A model generated the notes under the pieces. It saw nothing but the letters and a program-made list of their open reading frames with translations. It was not told the DNA's origin and made no database searches. Made by a program: the position numbers and the translations under genes. 50,768 bases of DNA from Cytophagia bacterium (GTDB lineage Bacteria > Bacteroidota > Bacteroidia > Cytophagales > Spirosomataceae). This document shows positions 38,876 through 47,958 of the stretch, piece by piece. Where the stretch lies: contig REAB01000069.1 in assembly GCA_004293645.1 (NCBI GenBank), positions 1 through 50,768 on the forward strand, written 5' to 3'. How positions within the stretch are numbered: the first letter of the stretch is position 1; every line of letters begins with the position of its first letter.

Positions 38876-40753
38876 TCACTTTTTCACTATCAAGTTTCTG
38901 GTGCTGTCTTTGGGAATTCCCTTTTTAACAGGAGCAGTGCGGTAAATGGCAGGCAGGTAGTTTCTATTTTTAAACTCCGTTTCGAGTCCTTTGCGCAAGA
39001 CCTTGCGGTTCAAGTATTTTTCAATCATCAGCGAGGCAACGGGCGCGGCCGCAAAGCCTCCAAAATTGGCGTTTTCCACAAATACCGCAATGGCAATTTG
39101 AGGCTTGTACTTGGGCGCGAAAGCCAAAAAGATGGAATGGTCTTTGCCCACGCGGTTTTGTGAAGTACCCGTTTTACCGCACATCGCAATACCTGGAATA
39201 ATGGCCGCCCTCGACACCGTACCACGCGTTACCACGTCTTCCATGCCATCAATCACCATTTCATAATACTTATTTGAAACGCCCGTCTCGTGGCGCACTT
39301 TGTAGTCGGCATGGGGGCTGTCTTTTTTGTTAATTCCCGACACCACGTGCGGTGTATAATACCAGCCTCGGTTGGCAATAATAGCGGCCAAATTGGCCAT
39401 TTTGAGCGGATTGATGAGCAACTCCCCCTCACCGATGCTCAACGAAAAAATATTGGAAAACTTCCAACGCAACTCACCACCGTACATCTTATTGTAGGTT
39501 TTGACGCTTGGCAGCAAGCCCGCTGTTTCGTTGGGGAGGTCAATGCCAAGTTTTTGGCCAAAACCAAACTTGGTTACTTCTTCGTGCCACTGCGTGAGGC
39601 CCATGGCCGAGGCTTTGAACGTATTGCGCTCGTTGTTGGCATACACAATGCGCCGAAACACGTTATAAAAATACGGATTGCTCGAATATTGAATGGCCGC
39701 GTGCAGGCTATGCGGTCCAAAAAGCGGCGAGTGTGCTTTGAAAGGCGTACCATGAGCCGCAAAAACGGAGTTGGGGTAAATAACTTGGTTTTGGAGACCT
39801 ATCAACGCTTGCACCAACTTGAAAGTAGAACCAGGCCGATACTGCGCCTGAATAGACCGATTGAGCAGCGGCTTGTAGGGGTCTTTGACGAGTTTGGCGT
39901 AATTCTTGGAATAGTCGCGGGTGGCAAGCAGGGCGGGGTCGTAGGTGGGTGCTGACACCATGGCCAGAATTTGCCCCGTACTTGGCTCAATAGCCACAAT
40001 ACTGCCCACTTTGTGCTGCATGAGGCTGTCGCCGTATTGTTGCAATTCTATGTCAATGCCCGTGTAGAGCGTTTGGCCAGCCAATGCGGTGGTATCCATT
40101 TCGCCGTTTTTCCACGCACCTTTCATGATGCCATTTACGTCTTGCATCACGTAGCGTACACCGCGCCTGCCGCGCAGTTGTTCTTCATAAAATTTTTCTA
40201 AACCGCTTTGGCCTATCAAATCGCCTTGCCGATAATACGGTGTTTCTTGACTTTCTAAGCGTTTTTTGCTGATTTCGCTCACGTAGCCGAGCGTATTGGC
40301 CAGCGTGGGCGTTTCGTAAGAGCGCACTGAGTTTCGTACAAACTCAAACCCGCTGTACTCTACCATGGCATCTTGTATTTTTGCCAAATCTTCTTTGGAA
40401 AGTCGCCTCAAAAAGAGCGAAGGCTTAACGGGCGAATAGTTACGGGCTACTTTGAGCAAACTGTCTAAATCGCGGCGGCCTATTTGCAGTAAGCTACAAA
40501 ACGCCAGCGTATCAGGAATTTTGACTTTTTTGGGCGTAACGTACAAGTCGTAAACAATGGTATTATAAACAATTAGCTTGTCATTGCGGTCATAGACTTG
40601 CCCTCTGACGGGAATATCTATGATTGTTTTAATAGAATTGCTGGCGGTTTCGTAGGTGCTGTCCAACACTTGCAGCACAAACAAGCGCATCACATACACC
40701 ACCCCCACCAATACAAAAAATCCGTAGATGAAATATTTACGATTTTCTAACAT
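38876..40753 (-). CDS. mrdA: Penicillin-binding protein 2 (transpeptidase)
   Basis: A 625-residue class B PBP that cross-links side-wall peptidoglycan. One N-terminal TM helix (FIYGFFVLVGVVYVMRLFVLQVL), a pedestal/dimerisation domain (DIPVRGQVYDRNDKLIVYN) and the transpeptidase domain with RPGSTFKLVQAL (SxxK active-site Ser), YSSNPYFYNVF (SxN) and CGKTGTSQN (KTG). It is the partner of RodA, encoded directly downstream. Confidence 0.97.
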   Translation of the reverse strand: MLENRKYFIYGFFVLVGVVYVMRLFVLQVLDSTYETASNSIKTIIDIPVRGQVYDRNDKLIVYNTIVYDLYVTPKKVKIPDTLAFCSLLQIGRRDLDSLLKVARNYSPVKPSLFLRRLSKEDLAKIQDAMVEYSGFEFVRNSVRSYETPTLANTLGYVSEISKKRLESQETPYYRQGDLIGQSGLEKFYEEQLRGRRGVRYVMQDVNGIMKGAWKNGEMDTTALAGQTLYTGIDIELQQYGDSLMQHKVGSIVAIEPSTGQILAMVSAPTYDPALLATRDYSKNYAKLVKDPYKPLLNRSIQAQYRPGSTFKLVQALIGLQNQVIYPNSVFAAHGTPFKAHSPLFGPHSLHAAIQYSSNPYFYNVFRRIVYANNERNTFKASAMGLTQWHEEVTKFGFGQKLGIDLPNETAGLLPSVKTYNKMYGGELRWKFSNIFSLSIGEGELLINPLKMANLAAIIANRGWYYTPHVVSGINKKDSPHADYKVRHETGVSNKYYEMVIDGMEDVVTRGTVSRAAIIPGIAMCGKTGTSQNRVGKDHSIFLAFAPKYKPQIAIAVFVENANFGGFAAAPVASLMIEKYLNRKVLRKGLETEFKNRNYLPAIYRTAPVKKGIPKDSTRNLIVKK

Positions 40754-40827
40754 AACCCCTGTGCTACTTTATTTTTCAACAAAGTTCGCTGGTTTAAACC
40801 AAGGAAACAAGCACAAAATGAGGGCTT

Positions 40828-41832
40828 TTACCAGCCTGCACCTTTTGTCTTAGTTTTGATGCGGCACAAGTACATGTCGGCGGTAATGTAAAGCGTGCTG
40901 CCATCGTCGCCCCAGGTGCAATTGGCGGTGGCTTCGCCCGTGTCAATGCGCCCCAAAAGAGTAGCATCGGGGTTAATTACCAAAACTCCGCCTGGGCCAG
41001 TAGCCCACAAGTTGCCGTCTTTGTCCACCCGCAAGCCGTCGGGTAAACCGCGCAAACCTTGCTTTGACAGCGGCGTAGCGTCAAAAAAAACTTTTCCCGC
41101 GCCTACTTGCCCGTTGGCCAAAACAGGAAAAGCCATGATAACCGCCTTGTCGGGGTCGGACTGCGCCACGTAAAGCGTTTTTTCGTCGGGCGAAAAGGCG
41201 ATGCCGTTGGGGCGGGTCATGTCTTTGATTAGCAACGAAACCACGCCGTCTGCGCCCACCCGATACACCCCAAACCAGTCGTGGCGCGTGAGGTCGTTTT
41301 CTTTTTTTGGCAATCCATAAGGTGGGTCGGTAAAATAATACGCGCCGCTGCTGTGCTGGGTTATGTCGTTGGGGCTATTGAAGCGTTTGCCGCCAAACTG
41401 GTCGGTAATGGTACGTTTTCCCCCACCCGTAAGCGGCATCGCCGACACGCGCCTGTCGCCGTGTTCGCACGATACCAGCTCGCCATTTTTGTTGATAATC
41501 AAACCATTACTACCAGGTTCGTTGCCGTATTCGCCGCGCCCCGTGTAGCCCGATGGTTTCAAAAAAGTGGTTAGTCCTTCTTTGGCACTCCACTTAAAGA
41601 CGGTGTTTTGTGGCACATCCGAAAACACCAAATAGCCGCCATCTTTGACCCAAGCGGGGCCTTCCGACCACATAAATCCGCTGGCCAACACCTCAATTTT
41701 GGCATCGGCAGCCACGAGGGCATCAAAACGGGCATCATTTTTTACGATTTTGCCAATGGTCGGAAAGTTGGTTTGTGCCATCAATATTTGGGTAGTTAAA
41801 ATAAGGGCTAAAAATAGAAAGTTCTTTTTCAT
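40828..41832 (-). CDS. SMP-30/gluconolactonase-family secreted protein
   Basis: A 334-residue six-blade beta-propeller lactonase-like protein with a signal peptide (MKKNFLFLALILTTQILMAQ). Family blocks: WSEGPAWVKDGGYLVFSDVPQN, SNGLIINKNGELVSCEHGDRR, NSPNDITQHSSGAYYFTDPPYGL and RPNGIAFSPDEKTLYVAQSDPD, which carry the metal-binding Glu, Asn and Asp. It probably hydrolyses sugar lactones in the periplasm. It stands alone, divergent from the MetF-like gene. Confidence 0.93.
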   Translation of the reverse strand: MKKNFLFLALILTTQILMAQTNFPTIGKIVKNDARFDALVAADAKIEVLASGFMWSEGPAWVKDGGYLVFSDVPQNTVFKWSAKEGLTTFLKPSGYTGRGEYGNEPGSNGLIINKNGELVSCEHGDRRVSAMPLTGGGKRTITDQFGGKRFNSPNDITQHSSGAYYFTDPPYGLPKKENDLTRHDWFGVYRVGADGVVSLLIKDMTRPNGIAFSPDEKTLYVAQSDPDKAVIMAFPVLANGQVGAGKVFFDATPLSKQGLRGLPDGLRVDKDGNLWATGPGGVLVINPDATLLGRIDTGEATANCTWGDDGSTLYITADMYLCRIKTKTKGAGW

Positions 41833-41862
41833 GGTTTTGGTTTTTTGAAATATTTATTTCTT

Positions 41863-41870
41863 CAAATATA
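41863..41870 (-). promoter_or_regulatory. Possible -7 element of the SMP-30-type gene
   Basis: TATATTTG on the minus strand, 30 nt before the start codon at 41832. No TTG at the expected -33 position. Confidence 0.4.
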
Positions 41871-41943
41871 GCCAACAAATTTAAAAAGCGATAAACACAA
41901 TCAAACACCAAACGAGCTATATCTGTTTTTAAGCCATTTTTCT

Positions 41944-41951
41944 TACATTTG
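41944..41951 (+). promoter_or_regulatory. Possible -7 element of the MetF-like gene
   Basis: TACATTTG lies 24 nt before the ATG at 41976. The -33 region has no clear TTG. Confidence 0.4.
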
Positions 41952-41975
41952 TGTCCTCATTATGAACCGTATTAT

Positions 41976-42908
41976 ATGTTTTTAAATAGAATTAAGTCGA
42001 AAGATTCGGGTTTATTGTTGTACGGAATTACCCCTCCCAAATTGCAAACAACCGCTGAAAGAGTAGCAGAAATTGCCGAAAAAACCTTAGCCAGGCTACA
42101 AGATATTGACATTGACGCGCTCATTGTGTACGACGTGCAAGACGAGTCGGCACGCACAACCGAAGAGCGACCTTTTCCGTTTTTGAGTGCCTTAGACCCT
42201 TTCGATTTTGCCCGCGAACACCTGCACGCGCTTCAAATCCCCAAAATTATCTACCGACCTGCGGGCAAGTTTACCAAAGACGAACTACGAACTTGGGTAA
42301 ACAACTTGACCAACCACGGGTTTTATCCCGTTTTTGTGGGCGTACCAGCTCCCGATTTTCAACCCATTACGAGCTTATCAGAAGCCTACGAAATTTGGCG
42401 CGACTATCAAGATAACTCAGTGATAGGCGCCATCACCATTCCTGAACGCCATGCCGTACTCAACGACGAAGACGTACGCATACTCGACAAAATGGCCAAT
42501 GGCGTGAGCTATTTTATTTCGCAGTGCGTGTTTAATGTTGAATACGCCAAGCAAATGCTGCACGATTTGGCCAAAACTTGCCAAGCTCAAAACCATCCTT
42601 TTCCCACGGTTATATTTACCATCACGACTTGTGGCTCAAAAAAAACGCTGCATTTTATGGAGTGGCTCGGTATTCACATTCCTGAGTCGGTAAAAGACCA
42701 CCTGCTGGCTTCCGAAAATATGTTGGAAGCATCGGCAGAATTGTGTTTCCAAATTGCCGAAGAAATCACGCATTTTTGCTTAAAAGAAGGCATTCCGTTT
42801 GGTTTTAACATCGAAAGTGTGGCCATCAGAAAAGACGAAATAGAGGCTTCCATCGCGTTGGTCAATCAAATTAGTACCCTTTTGAGGAACCAAGGAGTCA
42901 GACAATGA
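41976..42908 (+). CDS. Methylenetetrahydrofolate-reductase-like protein
   Basis: A protein of about 310 residues with the MTHFR TIM-barrel pattern. It begins GLLLYGITPPKLQTTAERVAEIAEKTL and contains DIDALIVYDVQDESART, IIYRPAGKFTKDELRTWV, GFYPVFVGVPAPDFQPITSLSEAYEIW and a C-terminal helix region PFGFNIESVAIRKDEIEASI. It differs from canonical MetF in the lack of the MetF N-terminal FEFFPP motif; GITPP stands at that place. It is more likely a paralogous flavoprotein than the methionine-pathway enzyme. The frame's apparent start is a TTG at 41949; the ATG at 41976 is preferred. No methionine genes are nearby. Confidence 0.75.
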   Translation: MFLNRIKSKDSGLLLYGITPPKLQTTAERVAEIAEKTLARLQDIDIDALIVYDVQDESARTTEERPFPFLSALDPFDFAREHLHALQIPKIIYRPAGKFTKDELRTWVNNLTNHGFYPVFVGVPAPDFQPITSLSEAYEIWRDYQDNSVIGAITIPERHAVLNDEDVRILDKMANGVSYFISQCVFNVEYAKQMLHDLAKTCQAQNHPFPTVIFTITTCGSKKTLHFMEWLGIHIPESVKDHLLASENMLEASAELCFQIAEEITHFCLKEGIPFGFNIESVAIRKDEIEASIALVNQISTLLRNQGVRQ

Positions 42909-42966
42909 CGAGCTGGCGGTCATTTGCGTTTCGTTTTTTCAATATTTCTTAATTTGACACCACGCC

Positions 42967-44001
42967 ATGGCCAGCAATATGCTTTCTGTTGTTGATTTTC
43001 TTCAAAAATCTACGACCACTCCCGTTATTGATGTGCGCTCACCAGGCGAATACGCCCACGCTCACTTGCCTGGGGCTATCAATGTATCGCTTTTTAGCAA
43101 CGACGAACGCGCCCAAGTGGGTACTTGTTACAAACAAATAGGCCGTGATGCAGCTGTGCTATTGGGGCTGGAACTGGTAGGGCCTAAATTAGCCAATTTC
43201 GTAAAAACTGCCCGTGCCATTGCCCCCGCTGGCATCATATTAATACATTGCTGGCGCGGCGGCATGAGAAGCGGCAGTATGGCGTGGCTGCTGGAAACAG
43301 CAGGTTTTCAAACGCATACGCTGGTGGGGGGCTACAAAGCATATCGCAACCATGTTTTAGCGGCCTTTGAACAGCCCCACCAGCTCCGAATTTTGGGTGG
43401 CAAAACAGGCAGCGGCAAAACCGATATTTTGCGCGAGCTATCTGTTTTAGGTCAGCAAGTGCTTGATTTAGAAGATCTTGCTAACCACAAAGGCTCGTCT
43501 TACGGGGCCATTGGCCAACTGGCACAGCCTTCTTCTGAGCAATTTGAAAACATCATTTATCAACATTGGCAACACCTCGACCCTACCCGCCCCATTTGGG
43601 TAGAAGACGAAAGCCGTAGCATTGGTACTTGCACTATTTCGCAGGCCATCTGGACCCAAATGCGCGCCGCGCCCGTGGCATTTATTGATTTACCAAAACA
43701 CGTAAGAGTAGCGCGTTTGGTAAAAGAATACGCTTGCTTTGACCACGAACTGCTGCTGCAAGCCACCAACCGCATTAAAAATAGACTGGGCGGGCAGCAC
43801 TACCAAGCGGCCATCGAGGCCCTCGAAAACCGCGATTATGCCCAAGTAGCCGACCTTACGCTTACTTATTACGACAAAGCCTACTTGCACGGACTTTCTA
43901 AACGCAACGACCAGACGATTCACAACCTCCAAATCGAAGAAGATAACCCCACCCAAACCGCTCAGAAATTGATAGCGTGGCTGCACGAAACAAGTCTTTG
44001 A
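42967..44001 (+). CDS. mnmH: tRNA 2-selenouridine synthase
   Basis: A 344-residue enzyme that exchanges sulfur for selenium at the wobble 2-thiouridine of tRNAs, via a geranylated intermediate. N-terminal rhodanese domain (VIDVRSPGEYAHAHLPGAIN) with the active cysteine in LIHCWRGGMRSGSMAWLL. A P-loop domain follows, with ILGGKTGSGKTDILREL and WVEDESRSIG. Length and order are as in SelU/MnmH. The selenophosphate synthetase gene selD is not in the window. It starts 58 bp after the MetF-like gene on the same strand and may be co-transcribed. Confidence 0.95.
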   Translation: MASNMLSVVDFLQKSTTTPVIDVRSPGEYAHAHLPGAINVSLFSNDERAQVGTCYKQIGRDAAVLLGLELVGPKLANFVKTARAIAPAGIILIHCWRGGMRSGSMAWLLETAGFQTHTLVGGYKAYRNHVLAAFEQPHQLRILGGKTGSGKTDILRELSVLGQQVLDLEDLANHKGSSYGAIGQLAQPSSEQFENIIYQHWQHLDPTRPIWVEDESRSIGTCTISQAIWTQMRAAPVAFIDLPKHVRVARLVKEYACFDHELLLQATNRIKNRLGGQHYQAAIEALENRDYAQVADLTLTYYDKAYLHGLSKRNDQTIHNLQIEEDNPTQTAQKLIAWLHETSL

Positions 44002-44082
44002 AACAATTGGTTTAACTTGTAAAAAAATTGGTTCGGATTGGAAATTGTTTCAAAATATCTGAAATCACTTACAGAAACAATT
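44000..44082. repeat. GAAACAATT repeats between mnmH and the adhesin-like gene
   Basis: GAAACAATT occurs at 44000-44008 and 44074-44082 and inverted at 44043-44051. The sequence then runs into CTCCGTTTCTCTGTGCCTCC, a phrase that recalls a dispersed non-coding repeat seen in other bacteria. The in-frame codons here are probably not coding. Confidence 0.45.
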
Positions 44083-44103
44083 TCTCCGTTTCTCTGTGCC
44101 TCC

Positions 44104-46689
44104 GTGTTCAAAAAAATCGCCCTGTTCTGCTGCTTTGCCAACTTTGCCTTGGCACAAGCGAGCATCAAAGGCGGGTTTTTGAACGACCTCAGCACTGGCA
44201 GCGGTCAAGGAGGCTTTCACAACGACCATAAGTTTGTGGCGCATTATTTTGTAGAAACTCCCGATATTTCTAAAATTCCGAGTACGGTAAAAGCAACCAT
44301 TTACAGAATCCGCGATAACCAGCGCGTAACCGACATTACTCTTCAACAAGCGGGTTCTACTTTCAATCGGCCCAACGTACTGCGCGACCCCTGCAACGTA
44401 GCAACCACCATTCAAACCGTTACGCTGGTGGCCGACTATCGCTTTGAGCCATCGCTTTTCAACGATTTGGCGGGTTATTACGTCGTAACCGAACCCGTTT
44501 GCTGCCGCCAAAACACCGATAACTTGGCCCAAAGCAATACGCCTGTTGTGCATTACATGGAAATTGGGCCAATAAATAGAGTTCCCAACAACCCCATCAA
44601 TCCCCACACACCCCAAATTCAGATATTTAGTCTGCTCGAATACTGCCTCGACCAAGAGGTTTTACTCCGTCCGCGCCGCAACAACTCCGATTTGTTCACG
44701 TTTCGGTATGCCATGGCCGACCCACTCACCAGCGCCGCCGATAAACCTTTTGGCGTGGCGGGGTTGAAAAACAATTTCTCCTCCCAAAACTTTACGGGTA
44801 ATGTCAATTCGTTGCAGATAGACCCCACAACGGGTTTTATTTCGGGCAAAACCGAAAAACCGGGCAAGTACAGCTTTGTGATGCGCATGGAAGCCTACAT
44901 CAAAGGCGAAAAATACAGCGAAGTACGCCAAGAATTTCAGTTTATCGTCAATAATTGCAAAAGACAAAACACGCCCGCTATCTTGATTTCGGCGGTAAAC
45001 AACTCCCAATTACCGCTCAAAAATAAGGTTTGCCAAGATAGTTTGGTGCAACTCAATTTGGTCAGTCATACGGCTGGCGGCACATTTCAGTGGCAATCCG
45101 AAGGCGTAAATTTGGCGGGAGCCGCCGACTCCGTTTTGCGCGTTCCGCGCAACCGCAGCGCGGTTTATACTTGCGTAGTTTCAAACCCCAAAACTTGCCC
45201 AATCGAAGTATCGGCCAACGTCGAAATTAATTTTTTGGACAAGCCTCTGGTCGAAATTAGCTCCGCATTGCCAACTGGTACGCCCTGTCAAACCGATTCT
45301 ATTAAACTGACTGCCAATACTTTAACCCCCAATGTTACTTTTGAATGGCTGCGCAATGGCCAGCCCGTACCCAATGCCAGTCGGCAGTTGTACGAAACCA
45401 CTCAATCGGGAAGCTACGTGGTACGCATTACCGACCAAAACGGCTGCAAAGGCGAATCGTTGCCCCAAATTATAACCAGCAATAACCCGCCAAAAGCCGA
45501 AATTATAACTTCCAAAAAAGTGATTTGTGAAGGGCAAAACGTGTCATTGTCGGCCAGCAATGCCAGCATCGGGCAGTTGTACCAATGGCTGCGCAACGGA
45601 ACGCCCGTAGCCAACGCCACCCAAGCCACTCATAACACCACCACAGCGGGCAATTATACCCTCACAATTACCGACGACAAAGGCTGCTCGGCCACGTCCC
45701 CCGTTTTTACGGTTCGCCAAGCAACCACGCCAAAAGTTGAAATTACGCCCCAGAACAACCAAACTACGTTTTGCGAAAACACAATACTCCGCGCCAACGC
45801 GCCGTTGGCCGCCTACCAATGGCTACGCAACGGCACGCCCGTGGCAGGTGCCACCAACAATATCTTCACCGTAAATGAAGGCGGTAGTTACACCCTACAA
45901 GCCACCGACACCAACGGATGCGTGGGAGTTTCGGCGGTAGTTTTGTTGCAAAAAGTAACCAAAATAGCCGTAACACTTGATTCCGTTTTGCCATTTTGTG
46001 GCCCCAATCAATCTGCTTTAACATTGCGAGGCAGCCCCGTCGGAGGCGTTTATGAAGGAGTGGGCGTGCAAAACAACCAGTTTGTGCCCACCGTGGCAGG
46101 TGTGGGTTCGTTTGCAGTGTCTTACAGCGTGGGTACAACGGGTACGTGCGCCAGCGGCAAAGCCACCCGAACCGTGGTCGTGCTGCCCATTCCTAAGCTC
46201 AACTTGGGTCCCGACCGCGAAATACTGTACGGGGGAAAAATATTACTCAATGGCGATTTGGGAAAGGCCTACACTTACCGCTGGACTCCACCCATAGGCT
46301 TAGACAGTAGCTTGAATGCCAGACCGATAGCTTCGCCCCAAGAAACTACTACCTACCAACTTACGGCCACCGCCAATGACAATTGCACTGCTACCGATAG
46401 CATTAAAATCACGGTGCGGCAGGGCGTTTTTATTCCCAATGTGTTCTCGCCCAACAACGACGGCCAAAATGACACGTGGGAAATAAAAGGCTTAGAGGCG
46501 TACCCAGAAGCAGAAGTCTGGGTTTTTGACCGCTGGGGGCAGGTGGTTTATTATGGACAAGGTGGCAACCGCAAACCTTTTGATGGGTCCTACAATGGCA
46601 TGATGCTCTCCGTTGGCAGTTACACCTACAAAATACGCCCCCAACCCAACGGAACGGCCTACCACGGTGCTGTTTTGTTGCTGCGCTAA
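44104..46689 (+). CDS. T9SS-sorted surface protein with Ig-like domains (gliding-motility C-terminal domain)
   Basis: A secreted protein of about 860 residues. The probable start is GTG at 44104, giving a signal peptide (MFKKIALFCCFANFALAQA); the frame opens at a TTG at 44038 in repeat-like sequence. A central row of Ig/PKD-like domains includes three near-identical units with WLRNGQPVPNA, WLRNGTPVANA and WLRNGTPVAGA, each ending in (S/N)Y..x(I/A)TDxNGC. The C-terminus VFIPNVFSPNNDGQNDTWEI ... VFDRWGQVVYYGQ ... GSYTYKI is the type-B CTD that targets proteins through the type IX secretion system. It is probably an adhesin or matrix protein on the cell surface. Confidence 0.9.
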   Translation: MFKKIALFCCFANFALAQASIKGGFLNDLSTGSGQGGFHNDHKFVAHYFVETPDISKIPSTVKATIYRIRDNQRVTDITLQQAGSTFNRPNVLRDPCNVATTIQTVTLVADYRFEPSLFNDLAGYYVVTEPVCCRQNTDNLAQSNTPVVHYMEIGPINRVPNNPINPHTPQIQIFSLLEYCLDQEVLLRPRRNNSDLFTFRYAMADPLTSAADKPFGVAGLKNNFSSQNFTGNVNSLQIDPTTGFISGKTEKPGKYSFVMRMEAYIKGEKYSEVRQEFQFIVNNCKRQNTPAILISAVNNSQLPLKNKVCQDSLVQLNLVSHTAGGTFQWQSEGVNLAGAADSVLRVPRNRSAVYTCVVSNPKTCPIEVSANVEINFLDKPLVEISSALPTGTPCQTDSIKLTANTLTPNVTFEWLRNGQPVPNASRQLYETTQSGSYVVRITDQNGCKGESLPQIITSNNPPKAEIITSKKVICEGQNVSLSASNASIGQLYQWLRNGTPVANATQATHNTTTAGNYTLTITDDKGCSATSPVFTVRQATTPKVEITPQNNQTTFCENTILRANAPLAAYQWLRNGTPVAGATNNIFTVNEGGSYTLQATDTNGCVGVSAVVLLQKVTKIAVTLDSVLPFCGPNQSALTLRGSPVGGVYEGVGVQNNQFVPTVAGVGSFAVSYSVGTTGTCASGKATRTVVVLPIPKLNLGPDREILYGGKILLNGDLGKAYTYRWTPPIGLDSSLNARPIASPQETTTYQLTATANDNCTATDSIKITVRQGVFIPNVFSPNNDGQNDTWEIKGLEAYPEAEVWVFDRWGQVVYYGQGGNRKPFDGSYNGMMLSVGSYTYKIRPQPNGTAYHGAVLLLR

Positions 46690-46721
46690 GTGCTTTACTA
46701 TATCAACAAACAAATGGTTTT

Positions 46722-46764
46722 TTACCAAGTAATTTTAATATTTCATTTTTAATTTACTTGGTAA
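46722..46764. promoter_or_regulatory. Paired operator-like sites TTACCAAGTAA / TTACTTGGTAA
   Basis: An 11-bp site at 46722-46732 is repeated in inverted form at 46754-46764; each half is itself partly palindromic (TTAC...GTAA). The centres are 32 bp apart, close to three helical turns. The second site lies just upstream of the -7 element of the AAA_14/DUF4143 gene. It could be an operator or, read as RNA, a weak hairpin after the adhesin gene. Confidence 0.6.
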
Positions 46765-46769
46765 GTTTT

Positions 46770-46777
46770 TACATTTG
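46770..46777 (+). promoter_or_regulatory. Possible -7 element, giving a near-leaderless mRNA
   Basis: TACATTTG ends 4 nt before the ATG at 46782. If used, transcription would start at or within a few bases of the start codon. Confidence 0.45.
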
Positions 46778-46781
46778 AGGT

Positions 46782-47942
46782 ATGATAGCAAGAAACATCA
46801 CTCCTAAAATTTTAGAAGATTTATCTTTTTTCCCTGCCGTAGCCATTGTTGGTGCAAGACAAGTTGGTAAAACTACTTTGGCTCGTTCTTTACAAAAAAA
46901 AATTCAGAAGGAGTCTATCTATTTGGACTTGGAATCGGAAGAAGATGCTTATCGCTTAGAGAATGCTGAAAGCTATTTATTGCAACACCTCGACAAATGT
47001 GTTGTCATTGACGAAATACAGCGAATGCCTCGCTTATTTCCTTTGCTTCGTTCGCTCATAGACCGCAAACGCGAGCCTGCCCGTTTCTTGCTATTAGGGT
47101 CAGCTTCGCCCGAGTTAGTAAAAGGCAGTTCAGAGTCATTGGCAGGGCGAATAGCTTACACCGAACTTTGTCCTGTTCATCTTCTCGAAATTCAAGAGCA
47201 GGTTTCTATGCAAATGCACTGGCTAAGGGGCGGGTTTCCAGTTCCGTTGTTAGCTCCTAACCAAACCTTATCAACCCGTTGGCAAAGCAATTTTATTCAA
47301 ACATTTGTAGAAAGAGATTTGCGGTTTTTGGGACAAAATATATCCGAACAAACGCTGACAAAACTACTCAGAATGTTAGTATCTGCTCATTCTAACCTAT
47401 TGAATATAAGCGATTTATCTCGTTCTCTGGACATCTCGCAACCTGCTGTGAGCCGTTATTTGGATATTTTAGAAGGTAGTTTTGTGATTCAGCGATTGAT
47501 GCCTTATTTTCAAAACATAGGTAAACGTTTGGTAAAAACTCCAAAACTATACATTAGAGACTCTGGCTTATTTCATAATCTGGCCAGAATTTATGATTTC
47601 GACAATCTGTCAGGTCATTTATTGGTGGGCGCTTCGTGGGAAGGCTACGTCGTTGAGCAAATTAGAGAAATAGCCTATCCAGACTCAGAAATGTATTTTT
47701 ACCGAACCCAAAACGGCGCAGAGGCAGACTTGGTACTTATTAGGCCAGACGGAACCAAATGGTGTATCGAAATAAAATACAGTAATTCTCCTGTTTTATC
47801 AAAAGGTTTTTTTCAAAGTTGTGAAGACTTAAAGCCAGAAAAGCGATTTGTAATTGTTCCCACTACGGAGTCTTTTGTGCGCAATGATGGCATCCAAGTG
47901 TGCAACTTGGCATTTTTTTTGAATCAAGTTTTGAGCGTCTAA
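46782..47942 (+). CDS. AAA_14 ATPase with winged helix and DUF4143 domain
   Basis: A 386-residue protein. N-terminal AAA_14 ATPase: FPAVAIVGARQVGKTTLARSL (Walker A), DKCVVIDEIQRMPRLFPLLR (Walker B), FLLLGSASPELV (sensor). A winged-helix segment follows (LLNISDLSRSLDISQPAVSRYLDILE, about residues 205-235). The C-terminal DUF4143 domain has GAEADLVLIRPDGTKWCIEIKYS, a D-x(n)-ExK pattern of the PD-(D/E)XK nuclease fold. The family is widespread, often in many copies per genome, and its role is unknown. Low-GC codon use and flanking inverted repeats on both sides suggest a mobile or recently acquired gene. Confidence 0.92.
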   Translation: MIARNITPKILEDLSFFPAVAIVGARQVGKTTLARSLQKKIQKESIYLDLESEEDAYRLENAESYLLQHLDKCVVIDEIQRMPRLFPLLRSLIDRKREPARFLLLGSASPELVKGSSESLAGRIAYTELCPVHLLEIQEQVSMQMHWLRGGFPVPLLAPNQTLSTRWQSNFIQTFVERDLRFLGQNISEQTLTKLLRMLVSAHSNLLNISDLSRSLDISQPAVSRYLDILEGSFVIQRLMPYFQNIGKRLVKTPKLYIRDSGLFHNLARIYDFDNLSGHLLVGASWEGYVVEQIREIAYPDSEMYFYRTQNGAEADLVLIRPDGTKWCIEIKYSNSPVLSKGFFQSCEDLKPEKRFVIVPTTESFVRNDGIQVCNLAFFLNQVLSV

Positions 47943-47958
47943 TCAAACGTTAAGTGTC

